From Saprospiraceae bacterium (GTDB lineage Bacteria > Bacteroidota > Bacteroidia > Chitinophagales > Saprospiraceae), in the NCBI GenBank assembly GCA_020630435.1, contig JAHDBJ010000040.1:1-43103 (forward strand): a stretch of 43,103 nucleotides of DNA, written 5' to 3'. Below, in pieces: positions 35,528 through 43,103 of this stretch; the stretch's first letter is position 1, and the number at the start of each line of letters is the position of its first letter. Made by a program: the position numbers and the translations under genes. The notes beneath the pieces are model-generated. The model did not search any database. It saw only the letters and a program-made list of their open reading frames with translations, and was not told the origin of the DNA.

Positions 35528-35560
35528 TTTGGAACGTAAAATCACTTTCTCCTATCTTTG
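35528..35560 (+). promoter_or_regulatory. promoter of the LytS/LytTR operon
   Basis: TTTG (35528-35531), 21-base spacer, TATCTTTG (35553-35560): an excellent Bacteroidota promoter. The box overlaps a TTG (35558) that could otherwise be read as a start, so the real start is the ATG at 35582. Confidence 0.8.
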
Positions 35561-35581
35561 GTGTATAGTATTAATCAAAAT

Positions 35582-36619
35582 ATGCTCAATCAATACAATA
35601 AACCATTAAGCTGGGTTTTTAATCCAAACTATAGAGTACTGTTCCATATCTTATTTTGGATATTGATGTATCTCGACGAGTTTTTTTCTTTGATAGGAAT
35701 TACACCTAGAATGGAATGGGAAGTCTATACAGATTATATCACGTATGAATTGCTAGGAGATCTGATATTAGTATATGTTAATCTCTATCTTCTGATTCCT
35801 TATTTTTTATTTAGAAATAAATTTTGGCAGTATCTTTTGCTTACAATATTGAGCATTGCTATTTTTTGTGTATATAATTATATGATGCTGTTCTCTCCTG
35901 AAGATTATGAAGGTTTTCCGACACACTTATTTTTTATACAAATCGTAATGGCAACGCTTCCAATATTAGGGACGGCTGTGGGGATAAAAGTATTTAAGCG
36001 GTATATTCAAAACCAAGCTTATTTAAAAGAAGTAGAAACATCAGGCTTAAAAACAGAATTGGCTTACTTGAAACAGCAAATTAACCCACATTTTCTATTT
36101 AATGCACTGAATAATATTTATGTTCTTTCTCGTAAAAGTCCAAAAGAGACTCCAGATACCATATTGTTATTGTCCGATTTATTACGCTACCAACTATATG
36201 ATTGTAGTCAAGAAAAAGTATCTTTAAAAGGAGAAATTGAATACATTAAAAATTATTTGGAGTTAGATAGTATTCGTAAAGATAAACTAGAAACCAAAAT
36301 TAAAGTAGAAGGCTCTCCCAATGCAATTATGATACCTCCTTTTTTGCTTTTGCCTTTTGTTGAAAATGCGGTTAAACATGGCATCAGTATTGATGATAAA
36401 AGTAGTATTGAGATATTTTTTAATATAAAAGAGGAGCAGCTTTATTTTACAATTAAAAACTCAAAACCACCTCAAAAAATACAATACGAGCAAGGAGGGA
36501 TTGGACTAAAAAATATAGAACGAAGGCTGGAGTTGCTATATGATAAAAATTATACTTTGAATATAAATGATAAATCAGAATTGTATGAAGTTTTACTTTC
36601 TGTACCTTTAGAACGATAA
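35582..36619 (+). CDS. LytS-type sensor histidine kinase
   Basis: Membrane sensor kinase of the LytS/His_kinase (PF06580-type) group, 345 residues. Four membrane helices occupy about residues 15-140; a short coiled linker leads to the phosphoacceptor block QQINPHFLFNALNNIYVLS with His170, and the ATPase end shows PFLLLPFVENAVKHG (N-box) and GGIGLKNIERRLELLY (G-box). The frame extends to a TTG at 35558, but that lies within the -7 promoter box, so the ATG at 35582 is chosen. The LytTR response regulator follows 31 bases downstream, forming a complete two-component pair. The signal is unknown; the short loops give no extracellular sensor domain. Confidence 0.93.
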   Translation: MLNQYNKPLSWVFNPNYRVLFHILFWILMYLDEFFSLIGITPRMEWEVYTDYITYELLGDLILVYVNLYLLIPYFLFRNKFWQYLLLTILSIAIFCVYNYMMLFSPEDYEGFPTHLFFIQIVMATLPILGTAVGIKVFKRYIQNQAYLKEVETSGLKTELAYLKQQINPHFLFNALNNIYVLSRKSPKETPDTILLLSDLLRYQLYDCSQEKVSLKGEIEYIKNYLELDSIRKDKLETKIKVEGSPNAIMIPPFLLLPFVENAVKHGISIDDKSSIEIFFNIKEEQLYFTIKNSKPPQKIQYEQGGIGLKNIERRLELLYDKNYTLNINDKSELYEVLLSVPLER

Positions 36620-36650
36620 CTGAATTTTTATCTAGTGATAAATAATAGAG

Positions 36651-37373
36651 ATGAAATGTATAATCGTTGATGATGAACCCTTGGCAAGAGAGGGAATAGA
36701 ATTAAACATTCAAGAGTTACAGTATCTTGAATTGGTTGGGCAGTTTGGAAATGCACTAAAAGCAAATGACTTTCTCAGTATATATGAAGTTGATTTAATG
36801 TTTTTAGATATCCAGATGCCAGGATTGACAGGCTTGGATTTTATTCGAACATTGAAAAATCCTCCAATGATTATTCTAACGACAGCTTATCCTCAATATG
36901 CTTTGGAAGGATTTGAATTGAATGTGATTGATTATTTGGTGAAACCCATCCGATTACAACGCTTCGTAGCAGCCGTTAATAAAGCTAAAGCGCAAGATGA
37001 ATTGAAAAGAGCAGCTAATAAAGTCGATATAGATACGATTAGTGAAGATTATATTTATATCAAATCAGATCGACAGTATGTCCGTTTGTTTTTTGAAGAT
37101 ATTCTTTACATTCAAGGGATGAAAGATTATGTACTTATTCACACAGTAGAAAAGAAATACATTACGGCAATGAATGTCAAAACCATCTTAAAACAACTAC
37201 CACCAACTATCTTTGCTAGAGTGAGCAAATCTTATATTGTTAATGTTAATCAGATTAGTTCTGTTGATATTGATTTAATAAAATTAAGGAAGATTGAGAT
37301 TCCTCTAGGCAGAACATATCGGGAAGACTTTATCAAAAATTATGTCAAAACAAATTTGATAGATAGAAAATAG
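36651..37373 (+). CDS. LytTR-family response regulator
   Basis: Response regulator with a receiver domain (about 1-120: acidic pair DDE at 7-9, phosphoacceptor Asp53 in MFLDIQMPG, conserved Thr in ILTTAYPQYA, Lys in YLVKPI) and a C-terminal LytTR DNA-binding domain (about 140-238, with DILYIQGMKDYVLIHT and ARVSKSYIVNV). It is the natural partner of the LytS-type kinase 31 bases upstream. LytTR proteins bind paired direct repeats in promoters, and such repeats occur upstream of this operon, so autoregulation is plausible. Convergent with the MtfA-like gene, with 7 bases between. Confidence 0.95.
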   Translation: MKCIIVDDEPLAREGIELNIQELQYLELVGQFGNALKANDFLSIYEVDLMFLDIQMPGLTGLDFIRTLKNPPMIILTTAYPQYALEGFELNVIDYLVKPIRLQRFVAAVNKAKAQDELKRAANKVDIDTISEDYIYIKSDRQYVRLFFEDILYIQGMKDYVLIHTVEKKYITAMNVKTILKQLPPTIFARVSKSYIVNVNQISSVDIDLIKLRKIEIPLGRTYREDFIKNYVKTNLIDRK

Positions 37374-37380
37374 GAGTGTA

Positions 37381-38262
37381 TTAACTAAAGTGAACGGCCC
37401 CACAACAGTGTTTGAATTTTTTACCACTTTCACAAGGACAAGGACTGTTTCGACCGACACAACATTGTTTACTTTTTAATACTCTATCTTCCATATCATG
37501 ATCAAATATTTCCTCTAACATTTCATATAATTTTGGATGTTTTTTTGCTAAGAGTTTAGGGCGTTCAAAAAAATATTCACTAGCAACGGCAAAAAACTCT
37601 ACTTTATTTTTTCCCCCATAGGGGTTAATATCAGAATGATTGTGATAGATTTCATCCATTTTATTATTAATTAACTCAAACCAAGGCAAAACATAGGGTC
37701 GTTCTAGGAGTAGTTTAGGAATACCATCAATAGAACCATCCATTTTATCAATTAGGTGAATAAATTCATGTATAGCAGTATTTCGTTTATCCGTGGAATT
37801 ATCAAAACCATGATGTAGAGCTGGTTTAGAAAGAATCATTTTTCCTTCCATAAACCCCGTTCCAACCATACCTAAGATACGCCTACCTTTTCCTGTTGTT
37901 TTAAAATCTTCATCAAAAGTGTTGGGGTATAAAAGAATTTCGTAAAGGTTTGTATATTTCCAACTAGGAAACTTGAAAATAGGAATAATACCGCTAGCAG
38001 CAATTAATAACTTATCTATCAACTCTACTGTGGTTTGGATACCTGTTATCCGGTAGTTTAACAAAAATTCTTGTACTTTATATTCAAACTGTTTTTTTTC
38101 TTCTGGATTGAGACTATTATAAAAGGCGACTTCTTGTATTAATAGGATTCTCCAATCTTTAGGAAATGGAATATTGGGTGTTTTCCAACCATTTTTCTTT
38201 TGTATTTTTAATATTAAAAAAATAACTAATGCAGATACTAAAAGTAGGACGATATAGTTCAT
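37381..38262 (-). CDS. M90/MtfA-like zinc peptidase with C-terminal SEC-C motif
   Basis: A 293-residue protein with an N-terminal membrane helix (about 2-20), then an MtfA-type (M90) peptidase domain: HEFIHLIDKMDGSIDGIP, with zinc site HEFIH at 165-169, and the family segment VEFFAVASEYFFERP containing a Glu that fits the third ligand. Residues about 266-290 hold a SEC-C zinc motif, CVGRNSPCPCESGKKFKHCC, as found at the end of SecA. E. coli MtfA is cytosolic, binds the Mlc repressor and lacks SEC-C. Here the SEC-C addition and membrane anchor suggest a different partner. It is convergent with the LytTR regulator and divergent from guaA. Confidence 0.85.
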   Translation of the reverse strand: MNYIVLLLVSALVIFLILKIQKKNGWKTPNIPFPKDWRILLIQEVAFYNSLNPEEKKQFEYKVQEFLLNYRITGIQTTVELIDKLLIAASGIIPIFKFPSWKYTNLYEILLYPNTFDEDFKTTGKGRRILGMVGTGFMEGKMILSKPALHHGFDNSTDKRNTAIHEFIHLIDKMDGSIDGIPKLLLERPYVLPWFELINNKMDEIYHNHSDINPYGGKNKVEFFAVASEYFFERPKLLAKKHPKLYEMLEEIFDHDMEDRVLKSKQCCVGRNSPCPCESGKKFKHCCGAVHFS

Positions 38263-38320
38263 GTAATTGATAGCGTATAAAGTCTAATATTCAATTCAGA
38301 AAAACAAAGATTAGAATACG

Positions 38321-38348
38321 TTGAAAATCAATCAAAATTCTATCTTTG
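38321..38348 (+). promoter_or_regulatory. promoter of guaA
   Basis: TTG (38321-38323), 17-base spacer, TATCTTTG (38341-38348). The -7 box is 8 bases from the ATG at 38357, so the transcript should have a leader of only a few bases. Confidence 0.7.
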
Positions 38349-38356
38349 CAGCCAAG

Positions 38357-39889
38357 ATGAAAGAGAAAATACTTATCCTTGACTTCGGTTCGCAATATAC
38401 GCAACTTATCGCAAGAAGAGTTCGAGAGTTGAAAGTATATAGTGAAATTGTACCTTTTAATAAAATACCTGTTCTAGATGCTTCGATTAAAGGTATTATA
38501 TTATCTGGTAGCCCTTTTTCTGTTACAGATGAAAATGCTTTGCATCCTACTTTAGATGTATTAATTGGTAAAAGACCCGTATTAGGGATTTGTTATGGCG
38601 CACAATATTTAGCCAATCATTATGGAGGGACTGTAGCACCGTCCAAAAAAAGAGAATATGGTAAAGCCGAATTGAATATTGTTAAACCAGATATCTTATT
38701 GGAAAATATTAGTGAAGGATCTCAAATTTGGATGTCTCATGGTGATACGATTACAGCTTTACCTAGTTATTTTGATTGTCTAGCAAAAACGGAAAGTATA
38801 GATGTAGCCGCCTATCGTTGCAACGACTTTGAACAAGTTGTATATGGTATACAGTTTCATCCCGAAGTAACACATAGTGAAGAAGGAAAACAGATAATCG
38901 AAAATTTTGTTTGTAAGGTTTCGGGTTGTGTTGGAGATTGGACACCTGATGCATTTGTCGAAGAAACAGTCAAAACATTACAGGAACAAATTGGTGATGA
39001 AAAAGTTTTAATGGCATTATCTGGAGGAGTTGACTCTACAGTTGGAGCGATGCTTCTACATAAAGCAATTGGTGAAAACCTATATTGTTTTTTTGTGGAT
39101 AATGGTTTATTAAGAAAAAATGAATTTGAGGAAGTACTGACTTCATATGAAGGAATGGGACTCAATATAAAAGGAGTAGATGCAAGAGAGCGATTTTGGG
39201 CGATTTTAGCAGGGGTTACTGACCCTGAAAAAAAACGTAAAGCAATAGGTAAATGTTTCATAGATGTTTTTGAGGAAGAAGCGGCTAAATTTAGTGATGT
39301 TAAATGGTTAGGTCAAGGAACAATCTACCCTGATGTGATCGAATCTGTTTCTGTTCATGGTCCTTCTGTTACCATAAAATCACATCATAATGTTGGAGGA
39401 TTACCAGAAAAATTAAAACTAAAAATAGTAGAGCCATTAAGAATGTTGTTTAAAGACGAAGTAAGGCGAGTAGGGAGAGCAATGGGGATAACAGAGCGAA
39501 TTATAGGGCGTCATCCGTTTCCTGGACCAGGATTAGCGATACGTATATTAGGGGATATAAGCCCCCAAAAAGTTAGATTATTACAAGAAGCTGATCATAT
39601 TTTTATAAATAATCTTAAAAAATATGATCTTTATGATAAAGTTTGGCAAGCTGGTACAATATTATTGCCTGTTCAATCCGTTGGGGTTATGGGTGATGAG
39701 CGTACATACGAGCAAGCTGTAGCCTTACGATGTGTTAACTCATTAGATGGTATGACAGCAGAATGGAGTCAATTACCTTATGAGTTTTTGGCAAAAGTGT
39801 CAAGTGAAATAATCAATCAAGTTAAAGGTATAAATAGAGTTGTTTATGACATCAGTACTAAGCCCCCTGCGACAATTGAATGGGAATAA
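38357..39889 (+). CDS. guaA: GMP synthase (glutamine-hydrolysing)
   Basis: Converts XMP to GMP using ATP and glutamine, the last step of guanine nucleotide synthesis. The N-terminal class I amidotransferase carries [15 protein letters not shown], the catalytic Cys in LGICYGAQ (about residue 80) and [14 protein letters not shown] with the His and Glu of the triad. The synthetase half has the PP-loop [10 protein letters not shown] (about 222-231), [11 protein letters not shown] and the conserved end PPATIEWE. The frame extends to a TTG at 38321, but that TTG is the -33 element and the added 12 residues are unrelated; the ATG at 38357 gives 510 residues, typical. A lipoprotein gene starts inside its last 44 bases. 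Confidence 0.97.
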   Translation: MKEKILILDFGSQYTQLIARRVRELKVYSEIVPFNKIPVLDASIKGIILSGSPFSVTDENALHPTLDVLIGKRPVLGICYGAQYLANHYGGTVAPSKKREYGKAELNIVKPDILLENISEGSQIWMSHGDTITALPSYFDCLAKTESIDVAAYRCNDFEQVVYGIQFHPEVTHSEEGKQIIENFVCKVSGCVGDWTPDAFVEETVKTLQEQIGDEKVLMALSGGVDSTVGAMLLHKAIGENLYCFFVDNGLLRKNEFEEVLTSYEGMGLNIKGVDARERFWAILAGVTDPEKKRKAIGKCFIDVFEEEAAKFSDVKWLGQGTIYPDVIESVSVHGPSVTIKSHHNVGGLPEKLKLKIVEPLRMLFKDEVRRVGRAMGITERIIGRHPFPGPGLAIRILGDISPQKVRLLQEADHIFINNLKKYDLYDKVWQAGTILLPVQSVGVMGDERTYEQAVALRCVNSLDGMTAEWSQLPYEFLAKVSSEIINQVKGINRVVYDISTKPPATIEWE

Positions 39890-41315
39890 AATAGCCTGGA
39901 TAGGATTTATCTTTGCTGCTTTATTGTTGTTTTCTTGCGGAGGATTAAAAAAAGCAGATGGCCCCAAGACCGATAGGGGAGAACTAGGCGAAATCCGTGG
40001 TAAAAAACGCTACAAAACGCCTCGAAATTCAAGTAAACCAAGAGCAAAAACCGATGGTACACTGGATACTATTATCTGGTCGTCTCGTCCCGATGCTTAC
40101 CCTCCTATTAAATCACCACCTAAAAAGGTAGTCGTTCAACCTAAAAAAGAACCAGACCCTATTCCTAAAAATACAAGACCAGATGTGCCAGAACCCGAGC
40201 CTAGAGGTGAGGTAAAATATGGTACATATAATGTCTCTATACTCATGCCATTTCTGACGAATAGGGTAGGTGCTAATCCTACAGAAATTACAGGGACTTC
40301 AGCTAAAGCATTACAGTTTTATACAGGTGCAAAGTTAGCGTTATATCATTTGGAAGATGAAGATGTTAATCTAAATGTATCTGTATTCGACTCAAAAGGT
40401 TCTGCTGCAGAGGTTAAAAATATTCTCAATCGTTCAGAGTTGCAAAATGCACATATGATTATTGGACCACGTTCTAAGTCAGTATTGAAAGAGGTAGCAA
40501 AATTTGCTAAAGAAAAAAAGAAAGTATTGGTTTCTCCTTGGAATCCAAGTACAGGAATTACAGATGACAATCCGTACTATATACAGGTAAGTCCTTATTT
40601 GAATACGCATTTGGAAGCTATAATGAGAGATGCAAAAAGCCGATTTAGGAGTAGCCAAATTCGATTGCTTTGTCGAAATGGAGGGAATGAAGCATCCCGT
40701 TTTAAAGCTTTACAAGATGCGAATTATATAGTTGAAGGATCAACAAATGCTGAACGTCTCAGAGAGATGATTATAACAGAAGGTAGTGATGATGTTGATT
40801 TGGCAGATGTTTTTGTTGAAGGGGATACTACTGTTTTTATTATTCCTTCTTGGAGTGAAGGTTTTGTGGGGGATATTTTAAGAAGGATATTTATCGCTCG
40901 TCAAAGAAATCCTGTTGTTGTTTATGGAATGCCTCAATGGATGCGATTTGACAAAATTAGTTATGATTATTTTGAAAAATTAAATGTTCATATAAGTAGT
41001 GCTACCTTTGTAGACAATGAAAGTGACAAAATTAAGCGTTTTGCATCTGATTTCTATACACTTTATGGTACACTACCTACCAAAGATGCTTTTATAGGAT
41101 ATGATGTAACCTTATACTTTGGAAGAACTATTGCCAAAAATGGTGCATATTTTCAATATAAACTAGAACGTGATAATCGGTTGCATACCAATTTTGATTT
41201 TCAACAAACATATGCACCTAATGATGATTCTTTTTCTAGAGTATTGCAAATAGAAAATCGCTTTGTTAATATACTTCGATTTAAAGATTATAAATTTCAT
41301 AGAGTAAATAAATAA
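39846..41315 (+). CDS. Periplasmic-binding-fold lipoprotein overlapping guaA
   Basis: Lipoprotein of 489 residues. The ATG at 39846 is inside guaA (44-base overlap); a TTG two codons earlier is less likely. Signal segment about 14-30 and lipobox LLFSC place the lipidated Cys at residue 31. A Pro-, Lys- and Arg-rich linker (about 35-125) leads to a type I periplasmic-binding fold (about 130-470) as in ABC amino-acid binding proteins and Bacteroidota LysM-PBP1 proteins, but no LysM domain is present. The overlap suggests translational coupling with guaA. No transporter is nearby, so ligand and role are unknown; envelope scaffolding is as likely as uptake. A terminator follows at 41342. Confidence 0.8.
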   Translation: MTSVLSPLRQLNGNKIAWIGFIFAALLLFSCGGLKKADGPKTDRGELGEIRGKKRYKTPRNSSKPRAKTDGTLDTIIWSSRPDAYPPIKSPPKKVVVQPKKEPDPIPKNTRPDVPEPEPRGEVKYGTYNVSILMPFLTNRVGANPTEITGTSAKALQFYTGAKLALYHLEDEDVNLNVSVFDSKGSAAEVKNILNRSELQNAHMIIGPRSKSVLKEVAKFAKEKKKVLVSPWNPSTGITDDNPYYIQVSPYLNTHLEAIMRDAKSRFRSSQIRLLCRNGGNEASRFKALQDANYIVEGSTNAERLREMIITEGSDDVDLADVFVEGDTTVFIIPSWSEGFVGDILRRIFIARQRNPVVVYGMPQWMRFDKISYDYFEKLNVHISSATFVDNESDKIKRFASDFYTLYGTLPTKDAFIGYDVTLYFGRTIAKNGAYFQYKLERDNRLHTNFDFQQTYAPNDDSFSRVLQIENRFVNILRFKDYKFHRVNK

Positions 41316-41341
41316 GATATTATTAGATGAGTTTTATAGGT

Positions 41342-41380
41342 AATAGGAGTAAGGGTATGAAATATGCTTACTCCTATTTT
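41342..41380 (+). terminator. intrinsic terminator of the guaA transcript
   Basis: Perfect 12-bp arms AATAGGAGTAAG (41342-41353) and CTTACTCCTATT (41367-41378) with a 13-base loop, followed by TTATA. It lies 27 bases after the lipoprotein stop. Confidence 0.7.
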
Positions 41381-41654
41381 ATATCAAAAACTTAATAATT
41401 GTTACTTTGGGATTACAAGCAAATTAGGATGTTTTACTAAGAATTTATATATTGCTTTTGTCATAAACTTATAGGAAAAACACTATAATATGCAACAGTT
41501 GTTAAACAAATCTCGTTAAGTAATATTGAGAGAGTAACATTCAAAACCTGTTTTGAGACATTATCGTGATAAAAACCAATAATAAGTATACCTAATAGAA
41601 AAATGAATTATTGTGATATACTTTTTGACTCAAAGCAAATGATAACAAATTAGT
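41381..41654. other. AT-rich stretch upstream of the orphan response regulator
   Basis: With the terminator before it, the gap between genes is 339 bases. It should carry the regulator's promoter; TATACTTTTTG near 41625 is close to the -7 consensus but has an extra base. No ORF or conserved repeat seen. Confidence 0.35.
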
Positions 41655-42413
41655 ATGATTAAAGCGGCATTAATAGATGATGAAGATAAAGGGATAAAGA
41701 CTTTAAGAAATTTATTAAAGGATTATTGTCCAGATGTAGAAGTAATAGGCACAGCAAACAGTGTAAGCGAGGGAGTAGAACTACTCAGTAAAATATCCCC
41801 TGACATAGTTTTTTTAGATATAGAAATGGAAGATGGTGATGGCTTCGATATTTTAGAAAGGATAAGTAAACACGATTTTGAAGTTGTTTTTACCACAGCT
41901 TATGAGGAGTACGCAATTAGAGCTTTCGATTTTTCGGCGTTACACTATTTGTTGAAACCTATCAATTTGCTAGAATTACAAAAGGTTGTTGAAATCTTCA
42001 AAGAAAAAAAAGGAGATAATACTACTGCGCTTCATACACAGCTTCAAATTCTTCAGTCTACTCTTAATCAGCAAGTCAAAAAAATTGCCCTTCCTTGTTT
42101 CGAAGGGATTTCCTTTGTGAATATTGACGAGATCATAAGGTGCGAAGCAGATAAAAATTATACTGTATTCTATCTACAAGATGGTAGTGAAATTATCGTT
42201 TCTAAGAATTTAGGATTTTATGAAGAAATGTTAGAACGTTATCAATTTAGTAGAATTCATCATAAACATCTTGTAAATCTTAAATACGTTTCTAAGTACG
42301 TTAAAGGCAAAGGGGGCTACGTTGTACTAAATGACGACTCACATTTGGAAGTTTCTTCTAGAAGAAAAGATATCTTTTTGAAAAAAATAAAAAACTTGCT
42401 TGATGCAAGTTAA
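41655..42413 (+). CDS. LytTR-family response regulator (orphan)
   Basis: Receiver domain at about 1-120 (DDE at 8-10, phosphoacceptor Asp55 in VFLDIEMEDGDG, FTTAYEEYAIRAF, Lys in YLLKPI) followed by a short helical linker (about 125-145) and a C-terminal LytTR DNA-binding domain (about 150-250, with VNIDEIIRCEADKNYTVFY and RIHHKHLVNLKYV). All receiver active-site residues are present. Unlike the regulator at 36651 it has no kinase beside it; partners could be the orphan TPR kinase of this window or kinases elsewhere. Upstream is a terminator, downstream a long gene-free stretch. Confidence 0.93.
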   Translation: MIKAALIDDEDKGIKTLRNLLKDYCPDVEVIGTANSVSEGVELLSKISPDIVFLDIEMEDGDGFDILERISKHDFEVVFTTAYEEYAIRAFDFSALHYLLKPINLLELQKVVEIFKEKKGDNTTALHTQLQILQSTLNQQVKKIALPCFEGISFVNIDEIIRCEADKNYTVFYLQDGSEIIVSKNLGFYEEMLERYQFSRIHHKHLVNLKYVSKYVKGKGGYVVLNDDSHLEVSSRRKDIFLKKIKNLLDAS

Positions 42414-43103
42414 ACCATTCTCATTTACCTTTTGAGTAAGAATAATGTCTAGTGGTATTCTACTCGATTGATTTGAGAAATAGAACTAATTTCAGTTCGA
42501 CTCAAATAGAGAAATAAATTTTTCAGATAAATTTACATACATATTGCAGAAGTTTTTTTGTTAGTATTGGAAACAACAAATTAATCCTTTTGCAACCTTT
42601 TATTCAATCTCTCTTTTGGGATTGACTTTTTGAACAACTTCAATATTAAATCCTCATCATTTTCTACTAAAGTCTTTTAAGTATATTACTAATAGGACAG
42701 TAACTAGAAGGAAACCCTTCTTAGTTTTTTAGTATTAGAAAAATTTAAGTTTTTACTACACTTATTTATCCATAATTCACATTTATTCATTGCACCTATA
42801 AAAATCTACAAAAGATTGCTATTATTGTTTAGAGAGTAATTAAATATAGTTTTTACAATATTTTTAAACGTAATGGGAATTGTAATCTTTCATTATATAG
42901 TAGTATTTCTTTGTGAAGTAGGCTATATAAAGAATTTTAAGTTATTTATGATTTAAAATAAGAAAATTACATTCATCCCTGTTATAAGTTTCTTCTACTT
43001 CCCCTCATTCTACCTCCCTTCTTAGGAGATATCTTATTTCTTTTCTTAGATATACAATGTATAGTAACATTGTGTATACGCTATTCCTACGAATTTTTTG
43101 AGA
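42414..43103. other. long gene-free stretch at the window end
   Basis: 690 AT-rich bases with no ORF of protein-like composition. Visible structures are weak: GATTTGAG (42468-42475) facing CTCAAATA (42502-42509), and near the end ATACAATGT / ACATTGTGTAT (about 43052-43077), which could be an operator or hairpin for a gene beyond the window. The poly-pyrimidine tract near 42990-43025 is not interpretable alone. Confidence 0.4.

Noticed and set aside
43050-43077. Inverted repeat at the right edge
   Set aside because: Could be a hairpin or operator, but the gene it would serve lies outside the window.

Overview
The window is an AT-rich chromosomal segment from a member of the Bacteroidota. Support comes from a C-terminal type IX secretion sorting domain, -7 promoter boxes of the form TAnnTTTG, LytTR regulators, lipoproteins with short Bacteroidota-like signal peptides, PorV/PorQ-like barrels and a Bacteroidota-style YebC. 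Genus cannot be fixed by eye; a marine, possibly Saprospiria-like, organism is a guess. There is no phage, plasmid, insertion sequence or CRISPR array, so this is an ordinary chromosomal mosaic of housekeeping genes and envelope or secreted proteins of unknown role.

Layout. 0.2-4.2 kb: a DUF389 membrane protein and an orphan TPR histidine kinase. 4.2-8.2 kb (minus strand): two tandem M1-like (HExxH-x18-E) peptidase paralogues and a membrane-anchored, DUF4932-like protein. 8.5-10.1 kb: a broken LytTR regulator, a DoxX-like protein and a lipoprotein. 10.1-10.3 kb: tRNA-Ala(GGC) with promoter and terminator. 10.4-15.1 kb (plus): TRAP small and large membrane subunits without a binding protein, yebC, a small unknown gene and malate:quinone oxidoreductase (mqo). 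15.1-18.3 kb (minus): two CotH-kinase paralogues. 18.7-22.5 kb (minus): phosphatidylcholine synthase (pcs), a helix-hairpin-helix/beta-barrel protein and a PorV/PorQ-like barrel. 22.9-24.1 kb: a lipoprotein and a MOSC protein. 24.1-29.0 kb: a Thr-rich leader-peptide ORF followed by a 1469-residue T9SS cargo. 29.1-33.2 kb: rsmA, pdxA, a Cys-containing exported protein, an Imm1-like protein and a TraB/Tiki-like protein. 33.3-35.3 kb: an M43 metalloprotease lipoprotein. 35.6-37.4 kb: a LytS/LytTR two-component pair. 37.4-42.4 kb: an M90/MtfA-SEC-C fusion, guaA overlapping a periplasmic-binding-fold lipoprotein, and an orphan LytTR response regulator. The last 690 bases hold no gene I can support.

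How genes may work together. The TRAP subunits and Mqo fit C4-dicarboxylate (malate) uptake and oxidation, though that is inference. The two CotH genes, the two M1-like genes and the barrel pair are probably operons. The LytS/LytTR pair has a good promoter with two direct repeats spaced 21 bp, a plausible self-regulatory operator. The observations most worth checking are the Thr-rich leader without a thr operon, a genuine Pcs signature in a Bacteroidota, and the substituted Asp position in one CotH paralogue.
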